Positions 9,394-18,423 of a stretch of DNA of 64,000 bases are shown here, piece by piece. The notes below the pieces were generated by a model that searched no databases, was not told the DNA's origin, and worked only from the letters and a program-made list of their open reading frames with translations. The translations under genes and the position numbers were made by a program. Position 1 is the first letter of the stretch, and every line of letters begins with the position of its first letter. This DNA comes from Verrucomicrobiaceae bacterium UBA2429. GTDB lineage: Bacteria > Verrucomicrobiota > Verrucomicrobiia > Verrucomicrobiales > Verrucomicrobiaceae. The stretch covers positions 7,161-71,160 of the forward strand of contig DDQZ01000069.1 of NCBI GenBank assembly GCA_002343505.1. Direction: 5' to 3'.

Positions 9394-10374
9394 TCACGCG
9401 CTCTCGCGGATGTGAGCCCAGCAATGCACATGGGGATCACCGCGGAAATACCACACCATGGAGGGGCCCTCGATCTGCCAGACATCCCAGACCCCGTCCT
9501 CGCCCACGTCATGGTTCTTGTAGAAGGCCATGTGCAGGTGGTCGAAACCCGCCGCTTCGATGAGCTTCAATGTCTCCGCCGCGTCCTCCTTGCGGAAGGG
9601 CTTGAGCAAATCCGCCAGCACGAGGCGCACGAGGCCTTTTTGATCCGCGCTGAGTTCCGTCATCGGGATGCCTTCCAGCCCCTTCGTCTTGCCGGTAAGT
9701 TTAATGGTCTTGTTCCCCGCCTCGTCTCGCGCGTCACCCAGCAATGCCAGCTCTCTTTGCCTGCCATCCAAAGCCTGGAAGACCTCGTTGGCGCGTTTCG
9801 CCTGGAACCAGTAAGCGTTGCCTTCGTGGCCGGGCTTCTCATAAAATCCCTTCGCTGCATGGCCGTAAAAAATCGGCCCGCCAAAGGCCACTCCGGCCTC
9901 GCTGTCCCCATCGCAGCGGCGCGTGCAATGGCGGCCGGTGAGAACGAACTGGAACTTGCCCTGCCCCGGCTCGCCGAAAAGCGCGATGGACGAGCTGGCG
10001 AAGCCGCCATCGCCCTTGTTGTCATGGTCAAACTGGCGCCATACTTCCTTCTTGTATTCCTCGCTGTGCAGACCGTCGAAAATCTGCCGCACCAAGTCCT
10101 GCTGGTCCGCTCCGAGGGTGTCGCGCAGGCGCTGCGGAACGATGTGCCAGTTGTTGTCCACTTTCAGGCGGCGCGGGTCGTCATAGGCGAAGCAGAGCGC
10201 CTTGCGCTGCTCCTCTTTGAGGCTGCCGTAAAGCTGCTGAACCAGTGTTTCGGAGCGCGGCATGGAGGCGGTTTCGGCGAGGCTGCTGCCAGCCCAGCCG
10301 GCGGCGAGAGCCTGGGCTCCGTTGAGGATGAATTGGCGGCGGGACGGAGCGGCGGAGAGAATTTTGTTTTTCAT
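9394..10374 (-). CDS. DUF3500-like protein with Tat signal
   Basis: 326 residues. The ATG at 10374 starts a twin-arginine signal (SRRQFILNGAQALAAGWAGS), so the protein is probably exported folded. The body has features of the DUF3500 family: 'FAYDDPRRLKVDNNWHIVPQR' (split here as two motifs, YDDP and NNWHIVP), 'ALFGEPGQGKFQFVLTGRHC' and 'GGPIFYGHAA'. The function of the family is unknown. It is transcribed divergently from the CPLC/TonB locus starting at 10480, which suggests but does not prove a shared role. The family assignment rests on my reading of motifs only. Confidence 0.7.
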   Translation of the reverse strand: MKNKILSAAPSRRQFILNGAQALAAGWAGSSLAETASMPRSETLVQQLYGSLKEEQRKALCFAYDDPRRLKVDNNWHIVPQRLRDTLGADQQDLVRQIFDGLHSEEYKKEVWRQFDHDNKGDGGFASSSIALFGEPGQGKFQFVLTGRHCTRRCDGDSEAGVAFGGPIFYGHAAKGFYEKPGHEGNAYWFQAKRANEVFQALDGRQRELALLGDARDEAGNKTIKLTGKTKGLEGIPMTELSADQKGLVRLVLADLLKPFRKEDAAETLKLIEAAGFDHLHMAFYKNHDVGEDGVWDVWQIEGPSMVWYFRGDPHVHCWAHIRESA

Positions 10375-10479
10375 GGACGTGGTTATACCAGGATCAAAAA
10401 CGAAACGTAAAGCGTGTTTTTTGGCGTGGAATGAAAAATGAGGTTGCAAGACAGCCGCCGCAGCCCCTTTATTTGACGC

Positions 10480-10881
10480 ATGTTGACAACCGTCGCGCGC
10501 GCCCTGCTCGTCGCGGCCTTGATGATCTCCATCGGGCTGCACTGGGCGGTTTTGCAGTCGGCGGCATGGGTGGGAATGGTGGTTGCCTATTCCGTGGAGA
10601 AGGGCTCCGTCGTCCAGGGCATCAGCGACACTTTTGACGGCGAGCATCCATGTCCCCTGTGCACCGCAGTGAGCGAGGGCGTCAAGGAAAGCCCCGCCAA
10701 AAACGGTTCCGCGCCTGTCAAACCCGGCAAGGACTTGAAGATCACCCTGGCCATCGTGCCGGTGCCCGTCTTTGTGTTCACAACAGCGCCACCCCCGGCT
10801 TGGAGCACGATCTCCAGCACGGCGGAAGCGCGTCAAGTCCAGCCGACCGCGCCGCCTCCCCGGCTCGCGGCGATCATCTGA
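10480..10881 (+). CDS. Small membrane protein with CPLC motif (paralogue A)
   Basis: 133 residues. One long hydrophobic segment at about residues 7-45, then 'EKGSVVQGISDTFDGEHPCP' leading into C-P-L-C, and a Pro/Ala-rich tail. The first ~65 residues align with the protein at 11655 (shared: LMIxLG, QSxAWxGM, YSxEKGSxVxGxSxTFDGEHxCPLCxAV). I do not recognise the family. The CXXC pair just after a membrane helix would suit metal binding or thiol exchange. It is the first gene of a plus-strand cluster containing a CXXCH protein, a TonB receptor and a PepSY protein. Confidence 0.65.
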   Translation: MLTTVARALLVAALMISIGLHWAVLQSAAWVGMVVAYSVEKGSVVQGISDTFDGEHPCPLCTAVSEGVKESPAKNGSAPVKPGKDLKITLAIVPVPVFVFTTAPPPAWSTISSTAEARQVQPTAPPPRLAAII

Positions 10882-11238
10882 TCTGGGTCTTCCCGCGGCA
10901 GGGCGGCGGCTTCATGCCCGTCATGCCGTCAGGGCCGAGCGCTTGAAAGCGTGATCAGGGATTCCAGACTTGTGCCGTGTCCACGCGGGTTGCTGCCATG
11001 CCCCCGCATGACGAGTTCCACCGCGCATCACGCGCCGCCTCATTGAGTTTTCCACCCCTTTCCCGGAGAACAGAGCATGGTTTCCGCTAGTTCCATGATC
11101 CGCCGGGACGCCCCTGTCTGGCCGGTTTCCAGACAGGGGCGGCTACTCTTTCCCGGCCAGGCCCGTCAAGGCCGCAACCGGGAATGACGGCCGCTGGCCA
11201 GCACCCGCCGCCGCCTTTAAACCACACACATACCACCC
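10882..11238. other. Intergenic region containing a strong hairpin
   Basis: 357 bp without a convincing gene. It holds a perfect 13-bp stem, CGCCCCTGTCTGG (11109-11121) with CCAGACAGGGGCG (11129-11141) and a 7-nt loop, followed by a weak T-rich CTACTCTTT. It may terminate the first gene or be part of the leader of the gene at 11239. Confidence 0.6.
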
Positions 11239-11601
11239 ATGAAACAACGCATCCTCATCACCACATTCGCGATTGTCTTCCTCGCCGGCGCTGCCAGCGC
11301 CCGCGCCGACGGCGTCATCAGCGACATCATGAAAAAATACCACAAGGCCCCGCAAGGCGAGGACCCTGTGTGCAAACAAGTCAGCAATGGCGAGGGCACT
11401 TCCGACCAGATCGCCGAGTTGCTCAAGTCCTACGAGGCCATGGCCAAGGAAAAGCCTGAAAAAGGCCAGCCCAGCAGTTGGGAGGAAAAATGCGCCGCCC
11501 TTATCGCCGCCGTCAAAAAACTCCAAAAAGACCCGAAGGACGTCAGTGACTACAAGAAGGCCGTGAACTGCAAAGCCTGCCACGACCCGCACAAAGGCTG
11601 A
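11239..11601 (+). CDS. Small exported protein with C-terminal CXXCH motif
   Basis: 120 residues with a signal peptide (MKQRILITTFAIVFLAGAASA). The mature ~95 residues are Lys-rich and helical and end in 'AVNCKACHDPHKG', a CXXCH haem c attachment site eight residues from the C-terminus. Two further cysteines lie upstream ('DPVCKQV', 'EEKCAAL'). A periplasmic monohaem protein is the simplest reading; a metal-binding protein without haem is also possible. It sits between the two CPLC paralogues. Confidence 0.65.
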   Translation: MKQRILITTFAIVFLAGAASARADGVISDIMKKYHKAPQGEDPVCKQVSNGEGTSDQIAELLKSYEAMAKEKPEKGQPSSWEEKCAALIAAVKKLQKDPKDVSDYKKAVNCKACHDPHKG

Positions 11602-11654
11602 TTCCGTTTCATCCACGCGAGCGGAGGGCCGCCCCTCCGCCCGCTTGCCACCGC

Positions 11655-12047
11655 ATGTTTACCCGCCCTTCCATCGCCAGGCTCGCTGTCACAGGCGCGC
11701 TCATGATCGCCCTCGGCATCCCGTGGATGCTGGCGCAGTCCGTGGCATGGCTCGGCATGGCGGTGACTTACTCGTTGGAAAAAGGCTCCCTCGTCGAAGG
11801 TTTGAGCGCCACCTTTGATGGCGAGCATTCTTGTCCGCTCTGCAAAGCGGTGGAGAAGAGCGGCAGGGAAACACGCGAGACTATGCTGCAAAAGGTCTTG
11901 AAGCTGGACGCCGTGCTTGCCGGCGCGCCCCGCCTCGTCACACCTGCGGGCGTCACCTTTGAGCATCCCGAATGGAGGGGATGCCGGACGACCGGCTGGG
12001 AGGAAAAACGGTTCCGTCCACCGCGAAGCGGCTCTTGCCGCGCCTGA
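11655..12047 (+). CDS. Small membrane protein with CPLC motif (paralogue B)
   Basis: 130 residues, paralogous to the product at 10480 over the first ~65 residues: an N-terminal hydrophobic segment, then 'EKGSLVEGLSATFDGEHSCP' and the C-P-L-C-K-A-V motif. The C-terminal half is unrelated to paralogue A and is not recognisable. It lies directly upstream of the TonB receptor (108 bp) on the same strand. Its duplication around the CXXCH gene suggests a shared function in metal or electron handling. Confidence 0.6.
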   Translation: MFTRPSIARLAVTGALMIALGIPWMLAQSVAWLGMAVTYSLEKGSLVEGLSATFDGEHSCPLCKAVEKSGRETRETMLQKVLKLDAVLAGAPRLVTPAGVTFEHPEWRGCRTTGWEEKRFRPPRSGSCRA

Positions 12048-12155
12048 TTTGACAGCGCGCCCTGGGCCGGCGCGCGCATGGACCTCCTCTGCGGCATTGC
12101 CCAAGCCGCGCTCACTCCCCAACCGGACTCCGGCCCTTCTGCCGGTGACAGCTTT

Positions 12156-14306
12156 ATGAAATCTCTCCCTTCTTTTCTGCCCCTCACGGGCCTCCTTGCC
12201 TTTTCCCAACTGCCGGCGCAGACCGCCGCGCCTTCTGAAACCCTGCCGCAGGTGCTCGTCACCGCGGACGCCCCCGACCCGTCACGCACCGTCCCTAAAC
12301 TCGAAACCCGCCGCCAGGAACTCGCCGCCACCACGCCCGGCGGCGTTGCCGTGGTGGATGCGGAGGAGTACAAGCGCGGGCGCGCCGCCACGCTCAAGGA
12401 CGCGCTCGACTTCGCCCCCGGCGTCTTCATCCAGCCGCGCTTCGGCGCGGAGGAGAGCCGTGTGTCCATCCGCGGCTCGGGCATCCAGCGCACCTTCCAC
12501 GGGCGCGGCATCAAGCTCATGCAGGACGGCTCGCCGCTGAACCTCGCTGACGGCGGCTTTGACATGCAGGCCATCGAGCCTCTATCCGCGCGCTACATTG
12601 AGGTCTATCGCGGCGCCAACGCGCTGCAGTTCGGCTCCACCACGCTGGGTGGCGCCATCAACTTCGTCTCGATGACCGGCCATGAGGCGTCGCCATTTCA
12701 GACTCGCTTTGAAATGGGCAGCTTCGGCAGCTACCGCGGCCAGATCAGCTCGGGCGGCGTCTCCGGCGCCACGGACTACTACGCCAGTTTCACCTACAAT
12801 GAGACGGACGGCTACCGCGACCACAGCCGCCAGGACAGCCAGCGCTTCTTTGCCAACATCGGCCAGAAGCTGGGGGAGAACCTGGAGACGCGCTTTTACC
12901 TCACCTATGTGCTCACGGACTCGCAACTGCCGGGAAGCCTGACCCTGCGCCAGCTCGAGCGCGCGCCGGACCAGGCCAACGCCGCCAATGTGAGGTTCAA
13001 CCAAAAGCGTGACTTTGAACTCTTCCGCCTCGCCAACCGCACCACATGGTCCGACGATGTCCACAGCCTTTCCCTGAGCACCTTCTGGTCATGGAAGGAT
13101 CTGGATCATCCGCTCATCTCTTTCGGCCCCGGCTTGCTGCTCGGGCCGGGCGTGATTGACCAGCTCAGCAACGACCTCGGCCTGGACCTGCGTTATGACT
13201 CGCTGGCGGACCTGGCCGGACACCGGAATCATTTCACCCTCGGCCTGGGCTATGTGTACGGCCTCACGCAGGACAACCGCTTCGCCAACTTGCTGGGCCG
13301 GCGCGGTCCGCGCACCGCCGAAAACCAGCAGCAGTCCACCAATGTGGACCTCTACCTCCAGGACACCCTCCACCTCGCCGACAGCCTGGCGCTGGTGCTC
13401 GGCGCGCAGGGCAGCTACGCGAACCGCGACTTCGACGAGCAGCGCGTCTTCGGCGCGGACAACAGCGACCGCCAGGAATACTGGGGCTTCAGTCCAAAGC
13501 TCGGCCTGCTCTGGGATGCCGCGCCAGGAACGCAGATCTTCTTCAATGCCAGCCGCAGTTTCGAGCCTCCCTCCTTCGGCGAACTGACCGCGCTCGGCGG
13601 CACGCCGGGACTCATCGAGCTGGACGCCCAGCGCGGCACAAGCATCGAGTTCGGCACACGCGGCAGCGCCGGGCGCGCGCGCTGGGATGTGGCCTGGTAT
13701 TACACCTGGCTGGACAACGAGCTCTTCGCCCTCGGCGTGCCGGGTGTGAGCGCCACCCAGACGATCAATGCGGGACGCACCATCCGGCACGGCATCGAGG
13801 CCTCGCTGGACTTCGATCTGGTGCGCGGCGTCCTCACCTCCTGGCAGGATGCCTCACCCGCGACTGGCAAGCAGGCCGGCACTGACGAGCGCCCGGGCGA
13901 CCGCCTCTTTTTCCGCCAGTTTTATCTGTTCAATGACTTCCACTTTGATGGCGACAAGGATTTCTCGAACAACGAACTGCCCGGCATCCCGCGCCACTTT
14001 TACCGCGCCGAGCTCCTCTACGAGCACCCGTGCGGGTTCTACATGGGGCCGAACGTCGAGTGGGCGCCGCAGGATTACTTTGTGGACCTCGCCAACACCC
14101 TTAAGGCCGACGGCTACGCCTTGCTGGGCTTCAAAGTCGGCTACCGCGCCACCAAGGGCCTCTCCTTTTTCCTGGAGGCGCGCAACCTGACCGACAAAAC
14201 CTACGCGGCCACCACAGGTGTGGTCACCGCCGCCACACCCGCCAGCGCGGTCTTCTTTCCCGGAGATGGACGGGCGCTGTATGGCGGCATCGAATGGAAA
14301 TGGTGA
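12156..14306 (+). CDS. TonB-dependent outer-membrane receptor
   Basis: 716 residues. The ATG at 12156 opens a signal peptide (MKSLPSFLPLTGLLAFSQLP); an upstream start at 12078 would bury it. The plug domain, about residues 60-190, has the hallmark sequences 'TLKDALDFAPGVFIQPRFG', 'SRVSIRGSGIQR', 'IEVYRGANALQFGSTTLGGA'. The 22-strand barrel follows and ends in an aromatic residue (...GGIEWKW), as expected for BAM insertion. No FecA-type N-terminal signalling domain is present. The substrate is unknown; the PepSY gene behind it, and haem/metal-like neighbours, favour a metal chelate. Confidence 0.9.
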   Translation: MKSLPSFLPLTGLLAFSQLPAQTAAPSETLPQVLVTADAPDPSRTVPKLETRRQELAATTPGGVAVVDAEEYKRGRAATLKDALDFAPGVFIQPRFGAEESRVSIRGSGIQRTFHGRGIKLMQDGSPLNLADGGFDMQAIEPLSARYIEVYRGANALQFGSTTLGGAINFVSMTGHEASPFQTRFEMGSFGSYRGQISSGGVSGATDYYASFTYNETDGYRDHSRQDSQRFFANIGQKLGENLETRFYLTYVLTDSQLPGSLTLRQLERAPDQANAANVRFNQKRDFELFRLANRTTWSDDVHSLSLSTFWSWKDLDHPLISFGPGLLLGPGVIDQLSNDLGLDLRYDSLADLAGHRNHFTLGLGYVYGLTQDNRFANLLGRRGPRTAENQQQSTNVDLYLQDTLHLADSLALVLGAQGSYANRDFDEQRVFGADNSDRQEYWGFSPKLGLLWDAAPGTQIFFNASRSFEPPSFGELTALGGTPGLIELDAQRGTSIEFGTRGSAGRARWDVAWYYTWLDNELFALGVPGVSATQTINAGRTIRHGIEASLDFDLVRGVLTSWQDASPATGKQAGTDERPGDRLFFRQFYLFNDFHFDGDKDFSNNELPGIPRHFYRAELLYEHPCGFYMGPNVEWAPQDYFVDLANTLKADGYALLGFKVGYRATKGLSFFLEARNLTDKTYAATTGVVTAATPASAVFFPGDGRALYGGIEWKW

Positions 14307-14312
14307 ACCCAT

Positions 14313-14339
14313 GCCGGGGCGGCAGCGCCCCGCCCCGGC
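14313..14339 (+). other. GC-rich hairpin between TonB receptor and PepSY genes
   Basis: GCCGGGGCG (14313-14321) and CGCCCCGGC (14331-14339) form a perfect 9-bp stem inside a 44-bp spacer, followed by GAAAAAATC and not a T-run. It may tune relative expression of the two genes, or be a dispersed palindrome. Confidence 0.5.
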
Positions 14340-14350
14340 GAAAAAATCTC

Positions 14351-15067
14351 ATGAGCAAACAAACCCTCCGCAAAGCCCACCGCTGGCTGGGCCTCATCTT
14401 CAGCGCCAGCATCCTCATGGCAGCGGGCAGCGGCGTCATTCATAATGTCATGACGCGCAGCCAGCCGCCGCCACCGCCCGCGCTGCCCACGGGGACTCTG
14501 GACGCCTCGCTCATACGGCTGGGTGTGGCCGAGGCGCTGGAAAAACTGCCCGGCGAAGCGCGGGCCGTCACCGCCGTGAACGTGCGCGGCATCGGCGGCA
14601 GCCCCTGGTACCAGGTTTATTCCCAAAACGGCGGTGCAGCGCATTATGTCAGCGCTGTGGACGGTCGTGTGGACCCAGCGCAAGACGAGGCCTACGCCGC
14701 CGAGATCGCCACCCGTTTCCTTGCCGGCGCGGCTGTGCGCAAGACCGCCCATCTCACCGCCTTCGACAACGAGTACCTGAACATCTTCCGCATCCTGCCG
14801 GTGTACCGCTTTGATCTCGACGACGAGCGCCACACCCGCGTCTATGTCTCCACCGCCACCGGCAGCGTGACGCGGCACACGGATGACGGCAGGCAGTTGG
14901 AGGCCCGCATTTTCACCAACTTCCACAAGCTCGGCTTCATCCCCGACAAAAACATGCGCGACCTCGTGCTCACCACGCTGACGACCGCCACCTGCGTCGT
15001 CGCCCTGCTCGGCATCGCCCTCTTCTTCGCCACCATGCCCCGGAAGAAAAATCGTCCCCAGGCATGA
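14351..15067 (+). CDS. PepSY-associated membrane protein
   Basis: 238 residues. The N-terminus 'RKAHRWLGLIFSASILMAAGSG' is the typical first transmembrane helix of PepSY_TM proteins. A periplasmic domain with PepSY-like sequence follows ('YQVYSQNGGAAHYVSAVDGR', 'RVYVSTATGSVTRHTDDGR'), then 'FTNFHKLGF' and a C-terminal helix at about residues 205-230. Proteins of this type sit next to TonB receptors and are thought to act in inner-membrane reduction or transfer of metal chelates. The ATG at 14351 was chosen over an in-frame start at 14294 inside the receptor gene. Confidence 0.8.
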   Translation: MSKQTLRKAHRWLGLIFSASILMAAGSGVIHNVMTRSQPPPPPALPTGTLDASLIRLGVAEALEKLPGEARAVTAVNVRGIGGSPWYQVYSQNGGAAHYVSAVDGRVDPAQDEAYAAEIATRFLAGAAVRKTAHLTAFDNEYLNIFRILPVYRFDLDDERHTRVYVSTATGSVTRHTDDGRQLEARIFTNFHKLGFIPDKNMRDLVLTTLTTATCVVALLGIALFFATMPRKKNRPQA

Positions 15068-15287
15068 ACCACCCTCACCGCGCACATTGAAGCTTATCCC
15101 ATTCTGACTCTTGCTCTGCTGCAAGCCACTGTGCGCAAATTGTGCGCCTCGGCGCCGGCGGCGGCCTCACCGGTTCCAGCCCGGACTTCTTCCTCCACAC
15201 CGGCCTCGTCTGGCAGTTTTGAGCTTCAGTATTCCCGCGGGCCTTGGCGCTTGGCATTTACGATCCGGGCCGTATGCTGCGCCAGTC

Positions 15288-15746
15288 ATGAACGCCCCGC
15301 CCCCGCCTCTGCCCGACCCGCGTGTGAAGGATGATGAGCACCTGCGCCTGCTGGCCATCTTTCACTGGGTGCTGGCCGGCCTCAGCCTTCTGGGCATGGG
15401 TTTCCTGGGCCTCCATTACGGCATCATGCGCATGGTCTTTGGCAGCCCGGAAATTTGGAAAAATGCCAAGGATGGTCCGCCGCCGGAAGTCATCTGGGAT
15501 GTCATGCAATGGTTCTACCTCGGCATAGGCGTGCTCATCCTCCTGGTGGGCTTCGCAAACCTGGCGGCGGGTTTTTCTTTGCGGAGGAAAAAGCACCATG
15601 TCTTCTGCCTCGTCGTCGCGGGGCTGAACTGCCTGCAATTTCCCTTCGGCACCGCTCTCGGCGTGTTCACCTTTATCGTTCTGCTTCGGGATTCGGTCCG
15701 CGCTGCATTCAAGCCCGGACAGGAGAGTGCTGCCGCAGAGCTGTGA
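15288..15746 (+). CDS. Small integral membrane protein, unknown function
   Basis: 152 residues with about four predicted helices (residues ~22-45, 75-97, 104-118 and 120-138), a Pro-rich cytoplasmic start and a basic 'RRKKHH' loop. The ATG at 15288 is preferred; the frame stays open upstream to 15111 but that part has no protein-like character. I do not recognise a family. It could be the last gene of the preceding cluster (220 bp gap) or stand alone. Confidence 0.65.
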   Translation: MNAPPPPLPDPRVKDDEHLRLLAIFHWVLAGLSLLGMGFLGLHYGIMRMVFGSPEIWKNAKDGPPPEVIWDVMQWFYLGIGVLILLVGFANLAAGFSLRRKKHHVFCLVVAGLNCLQFPFGTALGVFTFIVLLRDSVRAAFKPGQESAAAEL

Positions 15747-15764
15747 GTCCGGGCGGCTCGTCCG

Positions 15765-16763
15765 TCACCCGCCGATGGCGATCATTTTGCGGTTGGGCTG
15801 GTAGTTGTTGCGGAAGTCGTGCTCCTTGGGCTTGCGCGCCACCACGCCTAGAATGAAGCCCTCCAACTCCTCGTCCGTGCAGCCCGCGCGCAGCACGGAG
15901 CGCAGGTCGAATTCAAGCCAGCTTCCCAGGCAGGGGCGCAGTTTGCCATCGCTGGTCAGCCGCAGTTTGTCGCAGCTTTCACAGAAGTGCAGGTTCGTCA
16001 TCGCGCCGATGAAGCCGATTTTCTGGCCTGTGGCACGGACCTGGTAATATGTGGCGGGGCCATTGGTCTTGAAGTCCGGCAGCGGCGCCAGCGGCCCGTG
16101 CTCCCGCTCCACGAGACGGAGGGCATGGCCGGCGGAAAGGAAGTTTTCATCACGCAGCACATCGCTGGTGCTCACGGGCATGAGTTCGATGAAGCGCAGC
16201 AGGGCGCCCTTCGAACGCGCATACTCCATGAGCGCGGGGATTTCGCGCTCGGTCTGGTTTTTCATCAGCACGCAGTTCAGGCGCAGGGAGGGGATGCCTG
16301 CGGCGAGCGCTGCTTCCACGCCCTCGATCACGCGCGGAAGCAGGTCGCGGCTCGTGGCGCGCTGATAGGCGGCGCGGTCGAGCGAGTCGAGGGAAATGTT
16401 GGCGGCACGGACGCCGGCACGGGCGAGATGCTCCGCCAGGGTGAGACCGCCCTCGGTTTTCGCCAGCAACGTGCCGTTGGTGGAGATGCCGAGGTGCTCA
16501 ATGCCCGGAATGGCCGAGACCCTGGCGCAAAAGTCGGCGACACCCGGCCGGGTCAGCGGCTCGCCGCCGGTCACGCGGACTTTGCGGATGCCCAGGCGCG
16601 CGCCGACACGCAGCACGCGCAGCATTTCATCGTAACCGAGCACCTCCTCCTTCGGAAACCATGCCTGCTCCTCCTCCGGCATGCAGTAGCGGCAGCGCTC
16701 GTTGCAGCGGTCCGTCACAGAGACGCGCAGGTAGGAAATGCGGTGGCCGTAGGCGTCTTCCAC
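15765..16763 (-). CDS. moaA: GTP 3',8-cyclase MoaA
   Basis: 332 residues, the usual MoaA length. It is a radical SAM enzyme that starts molybdenum-cofactor synthesis by converting GTP to 3',8-cyclo-7,8-dihydro-GTP. The SAM cluster motif is DRCNERCRYCMP; the second, C-terminal cluster is 'CESCDKLRLTSDGKLRPC'. The GTP-binding arginine region and the characteristic terminal Gly-Gly are present. A GTG at 16763 was chosen: it lies 8 bp after the upstream gene's stop and gives the standard 'GHRISYLRVSVTDRC' N-terminus. An ATG at 16841 would overlap the upstream gene by 70 bp. Confidence 0.93.
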   Translation of the reverse strand: MEDAYGHRISYLRVSVTDRCNERCRYCMPEEEQAWFPKEEVLGYDEMLRVLRVGARLGIRKVRVTGGEPLTRPGVADFCARVSAIPGIEHLGISTNGTLLAKTEGGLTLAEHLARAGVRAANISLDSLDRAAYQRATSRDLLPRVIEGVEAALAAGIPSLRLNCVLMKNQTEREIPALMEYARSKGALLRFIELMPVSTSDVLRDENFLSAGHALRLVEREHGPLAPLPDFKTNGPATYYQVRATGQKIGFIGAMTNLHFCESCDKLRLTSDGKLRPCLGSWLEFDLRSVLRAGCTDEELEGFILGVVARKPKEHDFRNNYQPNRKMIAIGG

Positions 16764-16771
16764 GGGAGGGA

Positions 16772-17059
16772 TTATTCGAGCACTGGCCCCTTCACCGACC
16801 AGCGGTTGAGCACGAAACCGGTGGCGGACTTCTCCTTCCACAGCGCGAAGTGCGGCGTCTGATAGTGGGCGTCCATGGCCGCCTTGTCCGTGTAGCTTTC
16901 ACTGAGGGCAAAGAGGTTCGGCTGGTCAAACTGGCGGCTCACCTCGAAGCGCAGGCAGCCCGGCTCCTTCACCGACTCGGCGGCGTTGAAAGTGATGACC
17001 TCCAGAAATTCGTCCACGCGCGCCGGGTCTATTTCGAGAATGACGATGACATTGATCAT
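16772..17059 (-). CDS. Antibiotic biosynthesis monooxygenase (ABM) fold protein
   Basis: 95 residues with a dimeric ferredoxin-like ABM fold: 'VIVILEIDPARVDEFLEVIT', 'EPGCLRFEV', 'LFALSESYTDKAAMDAHYQT' and 'HFALWKE'. Such proteins are small quinol or aldehyde monooxygenases; the substrate cannot be inferred. The ATG at 17059 matches the family start; the longer in-frame version is not conserved. It is followed after 8 bp by moaA and probably cotranscribed with it. Confidence 0.85.
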   Translation of the reverse strand: MINVIVILEIDPARVDEFLEVITFNAAESVKEPGCLRFEVSRQFDQPNLFALSESYTDKAAMDAHYQTPHFALWKEKSATGFVLNRWSVKGPVLE

Positions 17060-17139
17060 GAGCCGGGATTGAGCCGATTTTGCGCAAACATGCAACCCCG
17101 CGCTGCCGTAATAACCGCCTGATTTCAAACTCGCCGTTC

Positions 17140-18252
17140 ATGAAGACCCCAGCCCTCCTGATCCTCTTGCTCATCACCCTGAACGTCTCCGCGCAAGACC
17201 CCAAGCCAGCCGCAGCCCCCAAGGCGGAGACGCCCAAGCCCGCGCCTGTTCCCGCGCCAAAGGCCGAGCCTGCCAAGCCCGCCGAAGCCAAAAAAGACGA
17301 ACCCAAGCCAGCACCGGCTCCCGCCACCCCTCCCAAGCCCGATCCTGCCAAAACCGCTGAAACCAAAAAGGAGGAACCCAAACCCGCACCGGCTCCAGCG
17401 CCAGCACCCGCGCCGAAACCTGAACCCGCCAAAACCGCCGGGGCCAAGAAGGAGGAGCCAAAGAAAGCCGAGCCACCGCCGCCGCCCAAGCCGGTGCCCG
17501 TCTTCAAGGACAAGGCCCTCGAAGACGCCGTGCGCCGCCAGGTCTTCGCCAAACGCGAGAGCAAAGACCCGCTCACCGCCGAGGATGTCGCCAATGTCGC
17601 CATCATCGAAGGCAAAAACATGGGCATCACCGATCTCTCCGGCCTGGAAAAATGCGCCGCCCTGGCCTCGCTGACTTTGCCGGGAAACAAGATCACCAGC
17701 CTCGCCCCGCTCAAGGGCTTGGCGAGGCTTCAGTTCCTCGACCTCGCCGGCAACCAGATCTCAGACATCTCCCCCCTTTCCGAGTGCAAGGCTCTGCAAT
17801 ACGTCGAGCTGACCGGCAACAAGGTCGTCAATGTCGCTCCGCTCGGCGGCATCCAGTCGCTCACCTCCCTGTATCTGGCGGGCAACCAGATCGAGGATGC
17901 CACCCCGCTCTTTAAGCTGCCCAAGGTCTGGACGCTTTACCTCGAAGGCAACAAAGTCAGCAACCTGGAAGGCATCGGCTCCATGAAATGGCTCTCCATG
18001 CTCTCGCTGAAAGGCAACAAGGTAGCCGGTCTCACCCCGCTCGAGCCTTTGACCGACCTCCAGTTCCTCTTCCTCGAAAACAACCAGATCACCGACATCG
18101 CCCCGCTGCACCGCATGTGGAAAAAGGACAGCGACGGAGCCCGCGAGTGGGCGCCGTATTGCCAGATCCACCTCGGCGGCAACCCGCTCGGCGAGGAGGC
18201 GAAAAAGCACGCCGAGGAACTCAAAACCGCCGGTGCCCGGCTCACCTTTTGA
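17140..18252 (+). CDS. Exported leucine-rich-repeat protein with Pro/Ala/Lys linker
   Basis: 370 residues. Signal peptide (MKTPALLILLLITLNVSAQ), then a repetitive P/A/K-rich spacer to about residue 125 that would cross a periplasmic distance, then about eight internalin-like 22-residue LRRs ('LAGNQISDISPL', 'LTGNKVVNVAPL', 'LEGNKVSNLEGI', 'LENNQITDIAPL'). A protein-protein interaction role is likely; no catalytic domain. It precedes the proton-channel-like set by 171 bp on the same strand and might be its partner, but nothing in the sequence proves this. Confidence 0.85.
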   Translation: MKTPALLILLLITLNVSAQDPKPAAAPKAETPKPAPVPAPKAEPAKPAEAKKDEPKPAPAPATPPKPDPAKTAETKKEEPKPAPAPAPAPAPKPEPAKTAGAKKEEPKKAEPPPPPKPVPVFKDKALEDAVRRQVFAKRESKDPLTAEDVANVAIIEGKNMGITDLSGLEKCAALASLTLPGNKITSLAPLKGLARLQFLDLAGNQISDISPLSECKALQYVELTGNKVVNVAPLGGIQSLTSLYLAGNQIEDATPLFKLPKVWTLYLEGNKVSNLEGIGSMKWLSMLSLKGNKVAGLTPLEPLTDLQFLFLENNQITDIAPLHRMWKKDSDGAREWAPYCQIHLGGNPLGEEAKKHAEELKTAGARLTF

Positions 18253-18423
18253 CGTTTTCACCGGACGCCGCATCCTTGAATCAGCGCCAGACCCCATGAA
18301 ATGCGCGGAAAGCGCGTCTTCATGGCACAAAAGAGCTTGTTCTTCCGGCCTCTGGCCGCTTGAATCGTCAACAGCCGATTTTCAAACCCACCCACACCAA
18401 CCCAAACCCAAGGAGAACCGATT

